Below, one piece after another: positions 1 through 8,269 of a DNA stretch of 64,000 nt (positions are counted from its first letter, which is position 1; each line of letters starts with the position of its first letter). The stretch spans positions 80,684 through 144,683 of the forward strand of contig JADJOY010000027.1 in the NCBI GenBank assembly GCA_016713535.1. Reading direction: 5' to 3'. Below the pieces are notes generated by a model. It was not told the DNA's origin. It did no database searches and saw only the letters and a program-made list of their open reading frames with translations. Origin of the DNA: JADJOY01 sp016713535 [NCBI: Deltaproteobacteria bacterium] (lineage in GTDB: Bacteria > JADJOY01). A program made the position numbers and the translations under genes.

Positions 1-140
1 CCGGGTTGGAGGGCGGCGGTCCCTCGCCGCCGTGCCCGGGTTGGAGGGCGGCGGTCCCTCGCCGCCGCAGTCCCTCGGCCGCGAAGGATCGCGGCCCTCC
101 AGCCGGGCGATCGCGGTTCGTGGAGGGCACGGGGCCGTCG
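1..140. repeat. GC-rich hairpin repeats at the window edge
   Basis: A 35-bp unit that starts CCGGGTTGGAGGGCGGCGG occurs twice in tandem (starting at 1 and 36), each with the inverted pair GGCGGCGG/CCGCCGCC-like stems. It is followed by a palindrome near 78-100 with stems GGCCGCGA and TCGCGGCC, abutting CCCTCCA. The same stem pair recurs near 33285 and 33445. No coding sequence is evident before the gene that starts at 209. Confidence 0.7.
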
Positions 141-208
141 GCCCCTGGTCCCTCGCCGCCCTGCCCGGCCTCTGGCCGGCGGCGTCTCCGTGACGCAGGC
201 TAGCGAGC

Positions 209-1312
209 ATGAAGCAGGTCATCGCCGACGTGATCCGCTGGCTCGACGAGGGCCAGCGCGTGGCGCTGGCCACGCTGGTCGCGGTCGAGGGCTCGGGGCC
301 GCGCCAGCCGGGAGCGTGCCTGGCCGTCAACGAGCGCCGCGAGATCAGCGGCTCGCTCTCGGGTGGATGCGTCGAGTCGGCGGTGGCGGGCGAGGCGCAC
401 GCGGTGGCGCGCGGCACCGGCGAGCGCAAGATCCTGCAGTTCTCGTCGGACGAGGACGAGACCTTCGCGGTGGCGCTCACCTGCGGCGCCAAGATCAGCG
501 TCCTCGTCGAGGAGCTCGCGACCGGCGACGCCTGGGTTCGCACCCTCGCCGCCGCGCTGGCGGCCGATCGCCCCGTCGCGCTGGCGAGCGTGGTCAGCGG
601 CAAGCACGCGGGCGCCAAGCTGCTGGTCACCGGCGACGCCCACCAGCCACCGCTCGGCGGCACCCTCGGCAACGCCGACCTCGACCGCGTCGTCGCCCGC
701 GACGCCCACGGCCTCCTCGACCAGGGCGGCACCGCGCTACGCCACTACGGCGCCTGCGGCCAGCCCGGCCTGGACGCCGTCACGGTGTTCCTCCACGCGC
801 TCGCCGCGCCACCCGAGCTGGTGATCTTCGGCGCGCAGGACTTCACGCGGGCGCTCACGCGCGTGGCGAAGATCCTCGGCTACCGCGTGAGCGTGGTCGA
901 CCCGCGCGCCGCGTTCGCCACCGCCGAGCGCTTCCCCGAGGCGGACACGGTGACGGTCGCGTGGCCCGCCGAGTTCCTCGCCGGCAAGCCGCTCGACGAG
1001 CGCAGCGCGGTGGCGGTGCTCTCCCACGATCCACGCATCGACATGCCGGCGCTGGTGGGCAGCTTGCGCTCGCGCGCGAGCTACGTCGGCGCGATGGGCA
1101 GCCGCAAGACCCACGCGAAGCGCATCGAGCGGCTGCGCGAGGCGGGGCTTCGCGACGACGAGATCGCGCGCATCGCGTCGCCGATCGGCCTCGACATCGG
1201 CGCGCGCACCCCCGAGGAGACGGCGATCTCGATCCTCGCCGAGATCGTGGCACTGCGCACCGGGCGGGCCGGCGCGCGGCTCGTCGAGGGCGCCGGACCG
1301 ATCCACGACTGA
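209..1312 (+). CDS. XdhC/CoxI family molybdenum-enzyme accessory protein
   Basis: A 367-aa protein of the XdhC/CoxI family. These bind molybdenum cofactor and help insert the matured (often sulfurated) cofactor into xanthine or CO dehydrogenase-type enzymes in the cytoplasm. The N-terminal domain has the family signatures EGSGPRQPGA (residues 27-36) and ISGSLSGGCVE (46-56, with the conserved Cys54). The C-terminal part is a Rossmann-like domain starting near VIFGAQDFTRAL and ending with a SPIGLDIGARTPEE motif, typical of XdhC C-termini. It is followed 16 bp later by a MocA-like nucleotidyltransferase, which supports a molybdenum-cofactor role. No molybdenum hydroxylase subunit is visible in the window, so the client enzyme is unknown. 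The ATG at 209 is chosen because it gives the complete family N-terminus. Confidence 0.9.
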   Translation: MKQVIADVIRWLDEGQRVALATLVAVEGSGPRQPGACLAVNERREISGSLSGGCVESAVAGEAHAVARGTGERKILQFSSDEDETFAVALTCGAKISVLVEELATGDAWVRTLAAALAADRPVALASVVSGKHAGAKLLVTGDAHQPPLGGTLGNADLDRVVARDAHGLLDQGGTALRHYGACGQPGLDAVTVFLHALAAPPELVIFGAQDFTRALTRVAKILGYRVSVVDPRAAFATAERFPEADTVTVAWPAEFLAGKPLDERSAVAVLSHDPRIDMPALVGSLRSRASYVGAMGSRKTHAKRIERLREAGLRDDEIARIASPIGLDIGARTPEETAISILAEIVALRTGRAGARLVEGAGPIHD

Positions 1313-1328
1313 CCGCCAGCCGAGAGCC

Positions 1329-1940
1329 ATGCCCACCTCGCGCGTCGCCATCGCGATCCTCGCCGCCGGACACGGCGCGCGCTTCGGCGGCGGCAAGCTG
1401 CTCGCCCCGCTCGCGGGCAAGCCGCTCATCCGCCATGCGGTCGACGCGGCGCTCGCGTCCGGCGTGGGGCCGGTGAGCGTGGTCGTGAGCGAAGGTGACG
1501 CGGACCTCGCGTCGGCGCTGCCGAGCGAGGTCGAGGTGATCTCGAACCCCCACGCCAGCGAGGGCATCGCGAGCAGCCTGCGCGCCGCGCTCGCCAGCCT
1601 CGAGCCGCGCGGCGAGCTCGGCGCGGTGTGCATCGGGCTCGGTGACCAGCCGCTCGTCGGCGCCGAGGCGTACCGCCGCCTCGCGGCCGCGCACGTCGGC
1701 GGCGCGGACCTCGCCGTGGCCACCTACCAGGATCAGCCGCGGAACCCGGTGCTGCTCGGGCGCGCGCACTGGCGGGAGGCGCTGACGCTCACCGGCGACT
1801 CCGGCGCGCGCCGGCTGTTCGGCCAGCACGCCGTGGCGCGGGTCGCGTGTGACGACACCGGCGATCCGTCCGACGTCGACACCCGCGACGACCTGTGGGA
1901 GATCGAACGACGCAGCATCCTGGCGAGGCCCTCCGCATGA
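1329..1940 (+). CDS. MocA/MobA-like molybdenum cofactor nucleotidyltransferase
   Basis: A 203-aa NTP-transferase (GT-A like fold). It has the nucleotide-binding signature LAAGHGARFGGGK (residues 11-23), GDQPLV (catalytic Asp binding Mg), RNPVLL, GDSGARRL and a terminal DVDTRDDL motif. This set matches the MocA branch, which adds CMP (or GMP in MobA) to molybdopterin. Together with the XdhC-like gene just upstream it probably forms a cofactor finishing pair for a molybdenum hydroxylase encoded elsewhere. The stop codon overlaps the start of the next small gene (ATGA). CTP versus GTP specificity cannot be told from sequence alone. Confidence 0.85.
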   Translation: MPTSRVAIAILAAGHGARFGGGKLLAPLAGKPLIRHAVDAALASGVGPVSVVVSEGDADLASALPSEVEVISNPHASEGIASSLRAALASLEPRGELGAVCIGLGDQPLVGAEAYRRLAAAHVGGADLAVATYQDQPRNPVLLGRAHWREALTLTGDSGARRLFGQHAVARVACDDTGDPSDVDTRDDLWEIERRSILARPSA

Positions 1941-2035
1941 ACGAACCGGTCGAGAGCGGAACGTATTTCGAGCAGCACAAGGTCGAGATCGCGGTCGCGG
2001 TGATGGCGATCGTGGTGCTGTGGGTGCTGTGGTGA
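1937..2035 (+). CDS. 32-aa single-span membrane peptide
   Basis: A 32-codon reading frame whose ATG overlaps the stop of the preceding gene as ATGA, the coupling seen elsewhere in this operon. The first 15 residues are polar and acidic (NEPVESGTYFEQHK). The rest is an uninterrupted hydrophobic stretch, VEIAVAVMAIVVLWVLW, long enough for one membrane span. No homologue is recognised. Position and composition support a translated microprotein rather than chance, but there is no functional evidence. Confidence 0.6.
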   Translation: MNEPVESGTYFEQHKVEIAVAVMAIVVLWVLW

Positions 2036-2066
2036 GGCGGCGGGAAGCCGCCGAGAGGAGCGGCCC

Positions 2067-2831
2067 ATGAAGGCGATCGAGGGGATGTCGGTGATCGTGA
2101 CCGGCGGTAGCTCGGGGATCGGCGCCGGGACCGCGCTCTACTTCGCGAACCGCGGCGCGCGCGTGACGATCTGCGGGCGCGACCTCGCCAAGCTCGAGTC
2201 GGTGGCGGCGGAGGTTGGCTCGTACTGCCAGGCGGTGCAGGCGGACGTGACCATCGACGCCGATCGCCGCCGGCTGGTCGACGCGGCGCTCGACTTCGGT
2301 GGCGCGCGTCTCGACGTGCTGGTCTCGAACGCCGGCGACATGTACCGCGGCGCCATCGAGGAGCTCGACGAGAAGCGGCTCCTCGACGTCTTCCACTCGA
2401 ACGTCGTGTCCGGGATGATGCTCACCGGCCTCAGCGTGCCGCACCTCGAGAAGACCCACGGCGCGATCGTGTTCATCGGCTCGATGCACACCCAGCGCGC
2501 GTTTCCGGGCTCGGCGCCGTACGCCGCCACCAAGGGCGCGATCGAGGCGCTCACGCGCGTGCTCGCCGCCGAGCTCGGGCGCAAGAAGATCCGCGTCAAT
2601 TGCGTGCGGCCCGGCGCGGTCTTCACCGACGGCAAGCCGCGCACCGGACACGCGACCGACACCGCGGCGATGGAGCGGCTCCACAGCCTGGCGCCCGAGC
2701 ACGCGCTCGGGCGGATCGGCACGCCGGAGGAGATCGCGGAGGCGATCGCGCACCTCGCGTGCGCCGAGTGGACCACCGGCAGCATCGTGTCGGTCGACGG
2801 CGGGCTGGGGCTCGGCGTCACCCACGCATGA
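2067..2831 (+). CDS. SDR family NAD(P)-dependent oxidoreductase
   Basis: A 254-aa classical short-chain dehydrogenase/reductase. The cofactor motif TGGSSGIG is at residues 12-19, NAG of the structural motif is present (VSNAGD), the catalytic Ser lies in FIGSMH and the YxxxK pair is PYAATKGA. The C-terminal GSIVSVDGG is typical of FabG-like members. The substrate cannot be assigned. The Arg after the glycine motif region (CGRDL) suggests NADP preference, as an inference. The stop overlaps the next start (ATGA), so it is translationally coupled to the ThuA-like gene. Confidence 0.9.
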   Translation: MKAIEGMSVIVTGGSSGIGAGTALYFANRGARVTICGRDLAKLESVAAEVGSYCQAVQADVTIDADRRRLVDAALDFGGARLDVLVSNAGDMYRGAIEELDEKRLLDVFHSNVVSGMMLTGLSVPHLEKTHGAIVFIGSMHTQRAFPGSAPYAATKGAIEALTRVLAAELGRKKIRVNCVRPGAVFTDGKPRTGHATDTAAMERLHSLAPEHALGRIGTPEEIAEAIAHLACAEWTTGSIVSVDGGLGLGVTHA

Positions 2832-3529
2832 GCGGGGCCGACCGGCGGCCGCACGCGGAGAACCTGCTGCTCACGGGTGGGCACTCGCACCCGTTCCACG
2901 AGACCACACCCGCACTCGCCGCGATCCTCCGCGAGTCCGGCGTGTCCTCCACCGCCACCGACGACCTCGAAGGCGGGATCGCGGAGCTCGCCACGGGCCG
3001 CTTCGCGATGGTCACCGTGAACGCGCTGCGGTTCGGCATGCGCGCGGAGCGCTACGCCGAGCAGCGGGCGCGCTGGGCGTACTCGCTGCCGGCACGCTCG
3101 CGAGCCGCGCTGCGCGACTTCGTGGCGGGCGGCGGCGCGCTGCTCGCCATCCACACAGCCGCGGTGTCGTTCGACGACTGGCCGGAGTGGCGCGCGATGG
3201 TGGGTGGCGCCTGGGACTGGAGCCGCTCGGCGCACCCGCCGCTCGGCGCGATGCGCGTTTCCGTGCCGCCGAGCGACCACCCGATCGTCGCCGGGCTCGA
3301 GAATTTCGAGGTGATCGACGAGGCCTACGGCTTCCTGGACCTCATGCCCGACGTGGTGCCGCTCGCAGTGTCGTCGCACGGCGGCGCCGATCACCCGATG
3401 TTGTGGGCGCGGCGCTTCGGCCGCGGTCGCGTCGTCTACGACGCCCTCGGCCACGACGCCCGCTCCTACGCCCACCCCACCCACGCCGAGATCCTCCGCC
3501 GCGCCGCCCGCTGGCTCACATCGCCTTAG
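2828..3529 (+). CDS. ThuA-like (class I glutamine amidotransferase-fold) protein
   Basis: A 233-aa protein of the ThuA fold, related to trehalose-utilisation ThuA and class I amidotransferase-like domains. Visible features are LLTGGHSHPFH near the N-terminus, FVAGGGALLAIHTA (residues ~98-111), DHPIVAGLENFEV, and the C-terminal GRVVYDALGHDARSY, which matches the GR(V)FxxxLGH pattern of the family. The ATG at 2828 overlaps the SDR stop. ThuA proteins are often linked to sugar oxidation by dehydrogenases, so coupling to an SDR fits a carbohydrate role. The enzymatic activity of this fold is mostly uncharacterised. Confidence 0.8.
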   Translation: MSGADRRPHAENLLLTGGHSHPFHETTPALAAILRESGVSSTATDDLEGGIAELATGRFAMVTVNALRFGMRAERYAEQRARWAYSLPARSRAALRDFVAGGGALLAIHTAAVSFDDWPEWRAMVGGAWDWSRSAHPPLGAMRVSVPPSDHPIVAGLENFEVIDEAYGFLDLMPDVVPLAVSSHGGADHPMLWARRFGRGRVVYDALGHDARSYAHPTHAEILRRAARWLTSP

Positions 3530-3540
3530 CCCCTCGCCCG

Positions 3541-4046
3541 CACGGAGGGGCACGCGCCGCGTGCCCGCCGATACGCGCCGGCGCCTACACCGCCCATCCC
3601 GTCGTTCCCCGCACCCCCTCGGAGGGACCGCCTCCCGGCGGTCCGCCGCCGGTCGTGGAACCGGCCCGACGGAGTCGGGCCCTCCGAGGCGGGGGGCTCG
3701 CGATCGACGCACGGAGGGGCACGCGTCGCGTGCCCGCCGATACGCGCCGGCGTCTACACCGCCCATCCCGTCGTTCCCGGCACCCCCTCGGAGGGACCGC
3801 CTCCCGGCGGTCCGCCGCGCCGGTCGTGGCACCGGCCCGACGGAGTCGGGCCCTCCGAGCCGGGGCGGCTCGCGATGGACGCACGGAGGGGCACGCGTCG
3901 CGTGCCCGCCGATACGCGCCGACGCCGACACCGCCCATCCCGTCGTTCCCGGCACCCCCTCGGAGGGACCGCCTCCCGGCGGTCCGCCGCGCCGGTCGTG
4001 GCACCGGCCCGACGAAGTCGGGCCCTCCGAGGTGTGCTGCTCGCGA
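3541..4046. repeat. Three tandem ~170-bp palindrome-bearing repeats
   Basis: Three units that start with CACGGAGGGGCACGCG at 3541, 3710 and 3882 (periods 169 and 172) fill the gap between two convergent genes. Each unit holds the palindrome GGGCACGCG-N-CGCGTGCCC, a second hairpin with stems GGACCGCC and GGCGGTCC (first copy 3625-3644), and a third GGCCCGAC/GTCGGGCC stem followed by CCTCCGA. Frames that run through it are an artefact of the repeat. Confidence 0.9.
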
Positions 4047-4075
4047 TCGCCACGACCAGGATTTTTTCGCCCGTG

Positions 4076-4471
4076 TTACGAGCTCGGCTCGTCGTCGAGG
4101 GCCTTGCCGTTCTCGGCCACCACGAACCGATCTGGATCCGGCCGAGCGAGGTCGGGGATCATCCGCAGATGCCGAGGCAGGCGAGTCGCCGCGGTGAGCC
4201 GCAGGTACTCGTCGACGGCCGACGCCTCGATCCAGACGAGCCCGCCGCCCCCGCCACGGCGGTCGCGGCCATCCTTCTTCACGCCCGAGACCCAGAATTC
4301 CTCGCCACTCACCGGATCGATGTGATTCCCGGTCACACCTCGTCCGCCGATCGCCCTGAGCATCCGCCCGGCGAAATAGATCGCGCGCCCCGACCGTGAC
4401 GCGACCACCCGTGCGATCCACGCAGGTCCATCCTCGTCGTACCCGGACTTGAGCTCGAGATAGCGGAGCAT
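4076..4471 (-). CDS. Conserved-looking hypothetical protein, 131 aa
   Basis: A 131-aa soluble protein with no recognised catalytic motif. It starts MLRYLELKSGYDEDGPAWI and contains GNHIDPVSGEEFWVSGVKKDGRD, a compact beta-rich segment with a glycine run (RRGGGGG), then a helical C-terminal half. The combination 'HIDPVSGEEFWVSGVKKDG' looks like a small adaptor-type domain such as is found beside 1-to-1 immunity or signalling genes, but I do not recognise a named family. It is the last gene of a - strand run that includes the EVE-like and TMEM175-like genes. Confidence 0.7.
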   Translation of the reverse strand: MLRYLELKSGYDEDGPAWIARVVASRSGRAIYFAGRMLRAIGGRGVTGNHIDPVSGEEFWVSGVKKDGRDRRGGGGGLVWIEASAVDEYLRLTAATRLPRHLRMIPDLARPDPDRFVVAENGKALDDEPSS

Positions 4472-4543
4472 CGTGCGGCCCTCAGCCCATCTTCAGCAGT
4501 GAGACCAGAAGCGCGGTCACGAGCGGGTCGGGCGTCGTGGCGA

Positions 4544-4978
4544 TCACACGAAGAAGCCGCGCAGGAACTCGGCCGTCTCGGGCGAGATCCCCACGATCTT
4601 GTTGGTCGCCTGGCGGTAGAGCTTGAAGTCGAGCTCGCCCTCGGGGCGGCCGTCGCCACGGCCGCGGAACGCCTGGAGCTGGGCGCGGCCGAGCGGACGG
4701 GCGGCGAGCCCGGTGCGGCGCACGACGATGCTCACGCGCGGCGTCTGCCGCTCGCTGGCGGGTATCCGCGGTGTGGGCTCGGCCGACGCCACCACGCCCG
4801 CCGCCACGAGGCCCGCTCCGCCTTCGTTCTCGCTCGCGAACACGTAGATCACGTCGCCGGCCGCGATCTTCTTGCCGCCGTACATCGTCTTCTGGGCGTC
4901 GAACGTGAGGGACTTCGCGCGCGGGTCGCGCACCTCGGCCTTGATCACGTAGGCCGTCCCTCGAAGCACGTTCGCCAC
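4544..4978 (-). CDS. Hypothetical protein, possibly EVE/PUA-like fold
   Basis: A 144-aa soluble protein. The middle section AAGDVIYVFASENEGGAG (residues ~38-55) followed by LVAAGVVASAEPTPR resembles the beta-barrel core of EVE/ASCH-PUA domains, which bind modified bases or RNA. The resemblance is by pattern only. The C-terminal half (LDFKLYRQATNKIVGISPETAEFLRGFF) is helical and well conserved in appearance. It lies 9 bp downstream of the TMEM175-like gene on the same strand. Confidence 0.6.
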   Translation of the reverse strand: MANVLRGTAYVIKAEVRDPRAKSLTFDAQKTMYGGKKIAAGDVIYVFASENEGGAGLVAAGVVASAEPTPRIPASERQTPRVSIVVRRTGLAARPLGRAQLQAFRGRGDGRPEGELDFKLYRQATNKIVGISPETAEFLRGFFV

Positions 4979-4987
4979 CGCTTCCGA

Positions 4988-5572
4988 TCACCCACCCGGT
5001 GCGGCGAGCGAGCGCTCGATGCGACGGTCGGGGATCAGCCACACGAGCGCCACCGCGACGTAGAGCGCCTCTGCGACCCACGGCCACACGAAGGTGGACG
5101 CGATCCCGAGCACGTACGCGACCGGCGAGAGTTTCCCCTTCCAGTCGCTGCCGACCGCGCTCTTGAGCGCCGACTGCGGGCCCTGCGAGGCGATGATCGT
5201 CTGCTGCAGGATGAAGTACGCGATCGCCGCCGCCAGCAGCACGCCGCCGTAGAGCGCCGACGGCACCGCGGCGAAGTGGTTCTCGCCCATCCAGCCGGTG
5301 ACGAACGGGAAGAGCGAGAGCCAGAAGAGCAGATGCAGGTTCGCCCACAGGATGCCGCCGGTCACGTGCTTGCACGCGTGCATCATGTGGTGGTGGTTGT
5401 TCCAGTAGATGCCGACGTACACGAAGCTCAGCACGTAGCTCAGGAACACCGGCACGAGCGGCGCGAGCGCACCCACGCTCTCGCCGTGCGGCACCTTCAT
5501 CTCGAGCACCATGATCGTGATGATGATCGCGATCACGCCATCGCTGAACGCCTCGAGCCGCCCCTTACCCAC
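4988..5572 (-). CDS. TMEM175-family (DUF1211) potassium channel-like protein
   Basis: A 194-aa polytopic membrane protein. The N-terminal signature RLEAFSDGVIAIIITIMVLE (residues 5-24) contains the FSDGVxAI motif that defines bacterial TMEM175/DUF1211 proteins, whose pore helix conducts K+. Further hydrophobic spans follow (LSYVLSFVYVGIYW, WANLHLLFWLSLFPFV, LYGGVLLAAAIAYFIL and two more), with the His-rich HHHMMHACKH loop seen in the family. Six spans in a single repeat implies a tetrameric channel, as in other bacterial members. The start overlaps the end of the upstream cyclase-repeat gene by 8 bp. Confidence 0.88.
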   Translation of the reverse strand: MGKGRLEAFSDGVIAIIITIMVLEMKVPHGESVGALAPLVPVFLSYVLSFVYVGIYWNNHHHMMHACKHVTGGILWANLHLLFWLSLFPFVTGWMGENHFAAVPSALYGGVLLAAAIAYFILQQTIIASQGPQSALKSAVGSDWKGKLSPVAYVLGIASTFVWPWVAEALYVAVALVWLIPDRRIERSLAAPGG

Positions 5573-6617
5573 CCTCGCCCTCGTTCGCTTCGTAGCGCGG
5601 GGGCTCGTCCCCCGCCGACGGTCGGGCGCCCCTCGCCCACGCGAGCACGCGCAGCGCGCGCAGGGTGTTCCAGCGGCTCGGACGCCCCTCGCCTTCGTCG
5701 AGCTCGATCGGCATTCGCCCGGGGTAGCGCACGTCGAGCGACCAGCGGCCGTCGGTGGCGCGCCGGGCCTCCACGAGGCCGGCCGCGTCGCTCACCCGCT
5801 CGTCCGGCTCGACGCCAGCGGAGCGCAGGTAGTCGAGCCCGCGCAGCAGGTCGTAGTGCCACCAGGTCGGAAACGCGAAGCGCGTCCAGTCGGCCCCCGC
5901 CGCCTTGCGATCCTCGATCACCTCGCCCGTCGAGCGCCGGCGGAAGAGCCGTCGCGAGAGCAGATACTCCTCGCCTCGCTGCCGCGCCCCGGTGACTTCC
6001 GAAGCGGCGCCACCGCCCGCGCGTTCGTATTCGAGGAGCGCCTCGAGCACGCAGATCGTGGTGTGGAACGACGAGCGCGTGGCGCCGTTCTCGCGCTCGC
6101 AGTTCCAGCCGCCGTCGTCGAGCTGCTCGGCGAGCAACCGCTCGATCAGCCCGCCGACGTCTTCCCCGAAGTAAGCCCCCACGGCCGCGACCTGGCCGTT
6201 GATGCAGGGCTCGGTCTCGCCGGCGAAGAAGCCGTTCGCCTCGGCCTCCGGCGGGCCGCAGCCGCGCCACGTCACGTGCTCGCGCACCAGCCCGACCGCC
6301 GTACGGGCCGCCTCGCTCGCCGGATCGAGCCCGAGCTCGCGCAGCAGCATGAGCGCGTGCATCGTCGAGTCCCAGCCGCGGCTCCACGCGGCCCCGCCCC
6401 ACCGACCGTCGGCCGCCTGCAGCGCGAGCAGCCGCGCGCCGAAGCCCTCGCTGGCCACCCGCGCCCGCTCGCGCGCGACCGCGGCGCTCGGCGCGCAGAG
6501 CACGTCGCGCATCACCTGCCAGCGGATCGACGGATCGGCGTCGAGGAGCCAGCTCGTGACGGGGTCGTCGGCCAGCGGCGTCACGGATCGAGCCTCATGG
6601 GCCGAGATGGATAACAC
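5565..6617 (-). CDS. Prenyltransferase/squalene-cyclase repeat-like protein
   Basis: A ~350-aa all-alpha protein with (alpha/alpha) barrel repeats of the terpene cyclase/prenyltransferase type. The pattern is ADGRWGGAAW, then INGQVAAVGAYF, LDDGGWNCERENGATRSSFHTTICVLEALLEY and RRATDGRWSLDVRY. The QxDGxW-like blocks match QW-motif repeats, but the catalytic DxDD of squalene-hopene cyclases is not visible, so a stand-alone non-cyclase role is likely. The ATG at 6617 is the longest start. A GTG about 33 bp inside (VTPLADDPVTSWLL) is at least as plausible because the homologous part starts there. Confidence 0.7.
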   Translation of the reverse strand: MLSISAHEARSVTPLADDPVTSWLLDADPSIRWQVMRDVLCAPSAAVARERARVASEGFGARLLALQAADGRWGGAAWSRGWDSTMHALMLLRELGLDPASEAARTAVGLVREHVTWRGCGPPEAEANGFFAGETEPCINGQVAAVGAYFGEDVGGLIERLLAEQLDDGGWNCERENGATRSSFHTTICVLEALLEYERAGGGAASEVTGARQRGEEYLLSRRLFRRRSTGEVIEDRKAAGADWTRFAFPTWWHYDLLRGLDYLRSAGVEPDERVSDAAGLVEARRATDGRWSLDVRYPGRMPIELDEGEGRPSRWNTLRALRVLAWARGARPSAGDEPPRYEANEGEGG

Positions 6618-6629
6618 GCGCGGCGGGCT

Positions 6630-7052
6630 TCAACCGCCCGCGCTGCCCGGCGGGTGCTCGAGGAACCAGTCGCGGATCCCCGGCATCTCGACCTCGAAGC
6701 CGCCCGGGATCGAGAAGTTGAGGACGCCGGCCTTCACCGAGCCGCGGTTCTCGAAGTCGTAGGTGGTGCCACCGGGCACGAGCACGAACGCTCCCGGCTC
6801 GGCGTCGACCCACTCTTCACCCACGAGGACGCTCATCGTCCCGGCGATCACGTAGAAGATGTCGTCTTCCTCGTGGGAGTGGGCACCCGGCCCCTGCGTG
6901 TGCGGCTCGAGCCACCACTCCGAGATCGAGTAGCGGTTCGCCGATTCGCCGCCGTCGGCCTTGAAGAGTGCGCGGATGCGGCCCATCGGGTAGTCGCGGC
7001 CGCCACCGGGTGGCAGCACCACGGGCTTCCGCGCAGGAACGTCTTCGGCCAT
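6630..7052 (-). CDS. Cupin domain protein
   Basis: A 140-aa single-domain cupin. Motif 1 is recognisable as EPHTQGPGAHSHEEDDIFYVIAG (metal ligands His, His and Glu) and motif 2 as the PGAFVLVPGGTTYDFEN segment. Cupins of this size bind a divalent metal and act as isomerases, dioxygenases or small-molecule sensors; the substrate is unknown. The start MAEDVPARKP is taken because upstream sequence reads back into the intergenic space after the DHFR-like gene. It lies between two unrelated small enzyme genes on the same strand. Confidence 0.85.
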   Translation of the reverse strand: MAEDVPARKPVVLPPGGGRDYPMGRIRALFKADGGESANRYSISEWWLEPHTQGPGAHSHEEDDIFYVIAGTMSVLVGEEWVDAEPGAFVLVPGGTTYDFENRGSVKAGVLNFSIPGGFEVEMPGIRDWFLEHPPGSAGG

Positions 7053-7096
7053 GTCGCCCTCGTGTTCGCGGTCGTTCGATCGCGCCGCGCGCCGGC

Positions 7097-7744
7097 TCAG
7101 CTCTTTCGGCGGAGCAGCATGTGGGTCGCGCGCTCGCCGGGAATGACCTCGCTCACGCGGTAGCCGAGCGCGTCGAGGTCGAGCCCCGCGAAGAGCGGCT
7201 CGCCCGCGCCCATCAGCACCGGTCGCACCGCGAGGTGGAGCTCGTCGATCAAACCGGCGCGCAGGTACTGGCGAACCGTCCCGGGCCCGCCGCCGATGCG
7301 GATCGCACCACCGCCGGCCGCTTCCTTGGCGCGTTCGAGCGCCGCCTCGATGCCGTCGGTCACGAAGTGGAACGTGGTGCCGCCCTTCATCGGCAGGTCG
7401 GCGCGCGGATGGTGCGTGAGCACGAACACCGGCACGTGGTAGGGCGGCTCCTCGCCCCACCAACCTTTCCACGACTCGTCCGGCCACGGCCCGCGCACCG
7501 GCCCGAACATGTTGCGGCCGAGGATCCAGGCACGCAGGCCGTCGAAGCCCTTGGTGGCCATGGCGTCGTCGGTGCCGGTCTCACCGCCGGCAACGCCCTG
7601 CATCGCGCAGAACATCCGCGTCGGAAACACCCACTCCATCAGCTCGGGGCCACGCACGCCGAGCGGGTTTTCGAGGCTCTGATTCGGCCCGGCGGAGAAG
7701 CCGTCGAGCGAAACCGAAAATGCACGCACGCAGACCTTGGACAT
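7097..7744 (-). CDS. Dihydrofolate reductase/RibD C-terminal-like protein
   Basis: A 215-aa protein of the RibD_C/DHFR-like group. It starts with VRAFSVSLDGFSAG and contains WILGRNMFGPVRGPW, PVFVLTHHPRADL, the nucleotide-binding IRIGGGPGTVRQYLRAGLIDELHL and a C-terminal PVLMGAGEPLF. These are the standard blocks of the many bacterial 'dihydrofolate reductase family' oxidoreductases of unknown physiological substrate. It is not a substitute for FolA on sequence grounds. It lies 16 bp downstream of the YCII-like gene. Confidence 0.88.
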   Translation of the reverse strand: MSKVCVRAFSVSLDGFSAGPNQSLENPLGVRGPELMEWVFPTRMFCAMQGVAGGETGTDDAMATKGFDGLRAWILGRNMFGPVRGPWPDESWKGWWGEEPPYHVPVFVLTHHPRADLPMKGGTTFHFVTDGIEAALERAKEAAGGGAIRIGGGPGTVRQYLRAGLIDELHLAVRPVLMGAGEPLFAGLDLDALGYRVSEVIPGERATHMLLRRKS

Positions 7745-7760
7745 GGCGGTCCTCCGTCGC

Positions 7761-8117
7761 TCAGCGGGGCACGCCCGGCACGGGCATGATCTCCATGACC
7801 TCCACCGCGTCGCCGGGGAAGATCGAGAAGTGAGGGTGGTTCTCGAAGAGCTTGGCGGCGGCCTCGTGCGACTCGGCCTTCACGATCGTGAAGCCGCTCA
7901 TCGCGTTGCGGATGTCGGCGATGCCGGAGGGCCCGACGCTCTTGGTCTTGCCGAGGGGGCCGCCCATCTCGGTCACGACGTCCTTGTGGCTCTCGACCCA
8001 CGCGTGCCACGCGGCGATGCCGGACTTCTGGCGCTCGAGCTTCTGCTCGTCGGTGAGGCCGTCCCACTTCGACATCGAGGCCGGTGTGCCGACGTAAACG
8101 GCGAGAAAGGTCTTCAC
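7761..8117 (-). CDS. YCII/DGPF-related protein
   Basis: A 118-aa ferredoxin-like alpha/beta protein resembling YCII-related proteins. It starts (V)KTFLAVYVGTPASMSKW, has MGGPLGKTKSVGPSG and ends NHPHFSIFPGDAVEVMEIMP. The start is set at the GTG at 8117 because a strong GGAGGA ribosome site lies about 7 bp upstream. A longer upstream extension is possible but is not protein-like. Some YCII-like proteins sit next to ECF sigma factors; here the neighbour is a DHFR-like gene. Function unknown. Confidence 0.8.
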   Translation of the reverse strand: MKTFLAVYVGTPASMSKWDGLTDEQKLERQKSGIAAWHAWVESHKDVVTEMGGPLGKTKSVGPSGIADIRNAMSGFTIVKAESHEAAAKLFENHPHFSIFPGDAVEVMEIMPVPGVPR

Positions 8118-8269
8118 GGTCGATCCTCCGATCGGGGGTGATGGGTGGGCGGCCGAGAGCCGCGCGATCCCGTCAGTATGCAACGTGGCTGTCCTCTGCC
8201 GCCCGGTCGCCGGACCCCATTCCACGCAGGCGGATCGGAGCTCCCCCTGTGCTACCGTGACCCGGCGAA

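Noticed and set aside
1-203. A 65-aa open frame at the left edge
   Set aside because: It lies on hairpin repeats and has a Pro/Arg/Ser-rich composition typical of such repeats.
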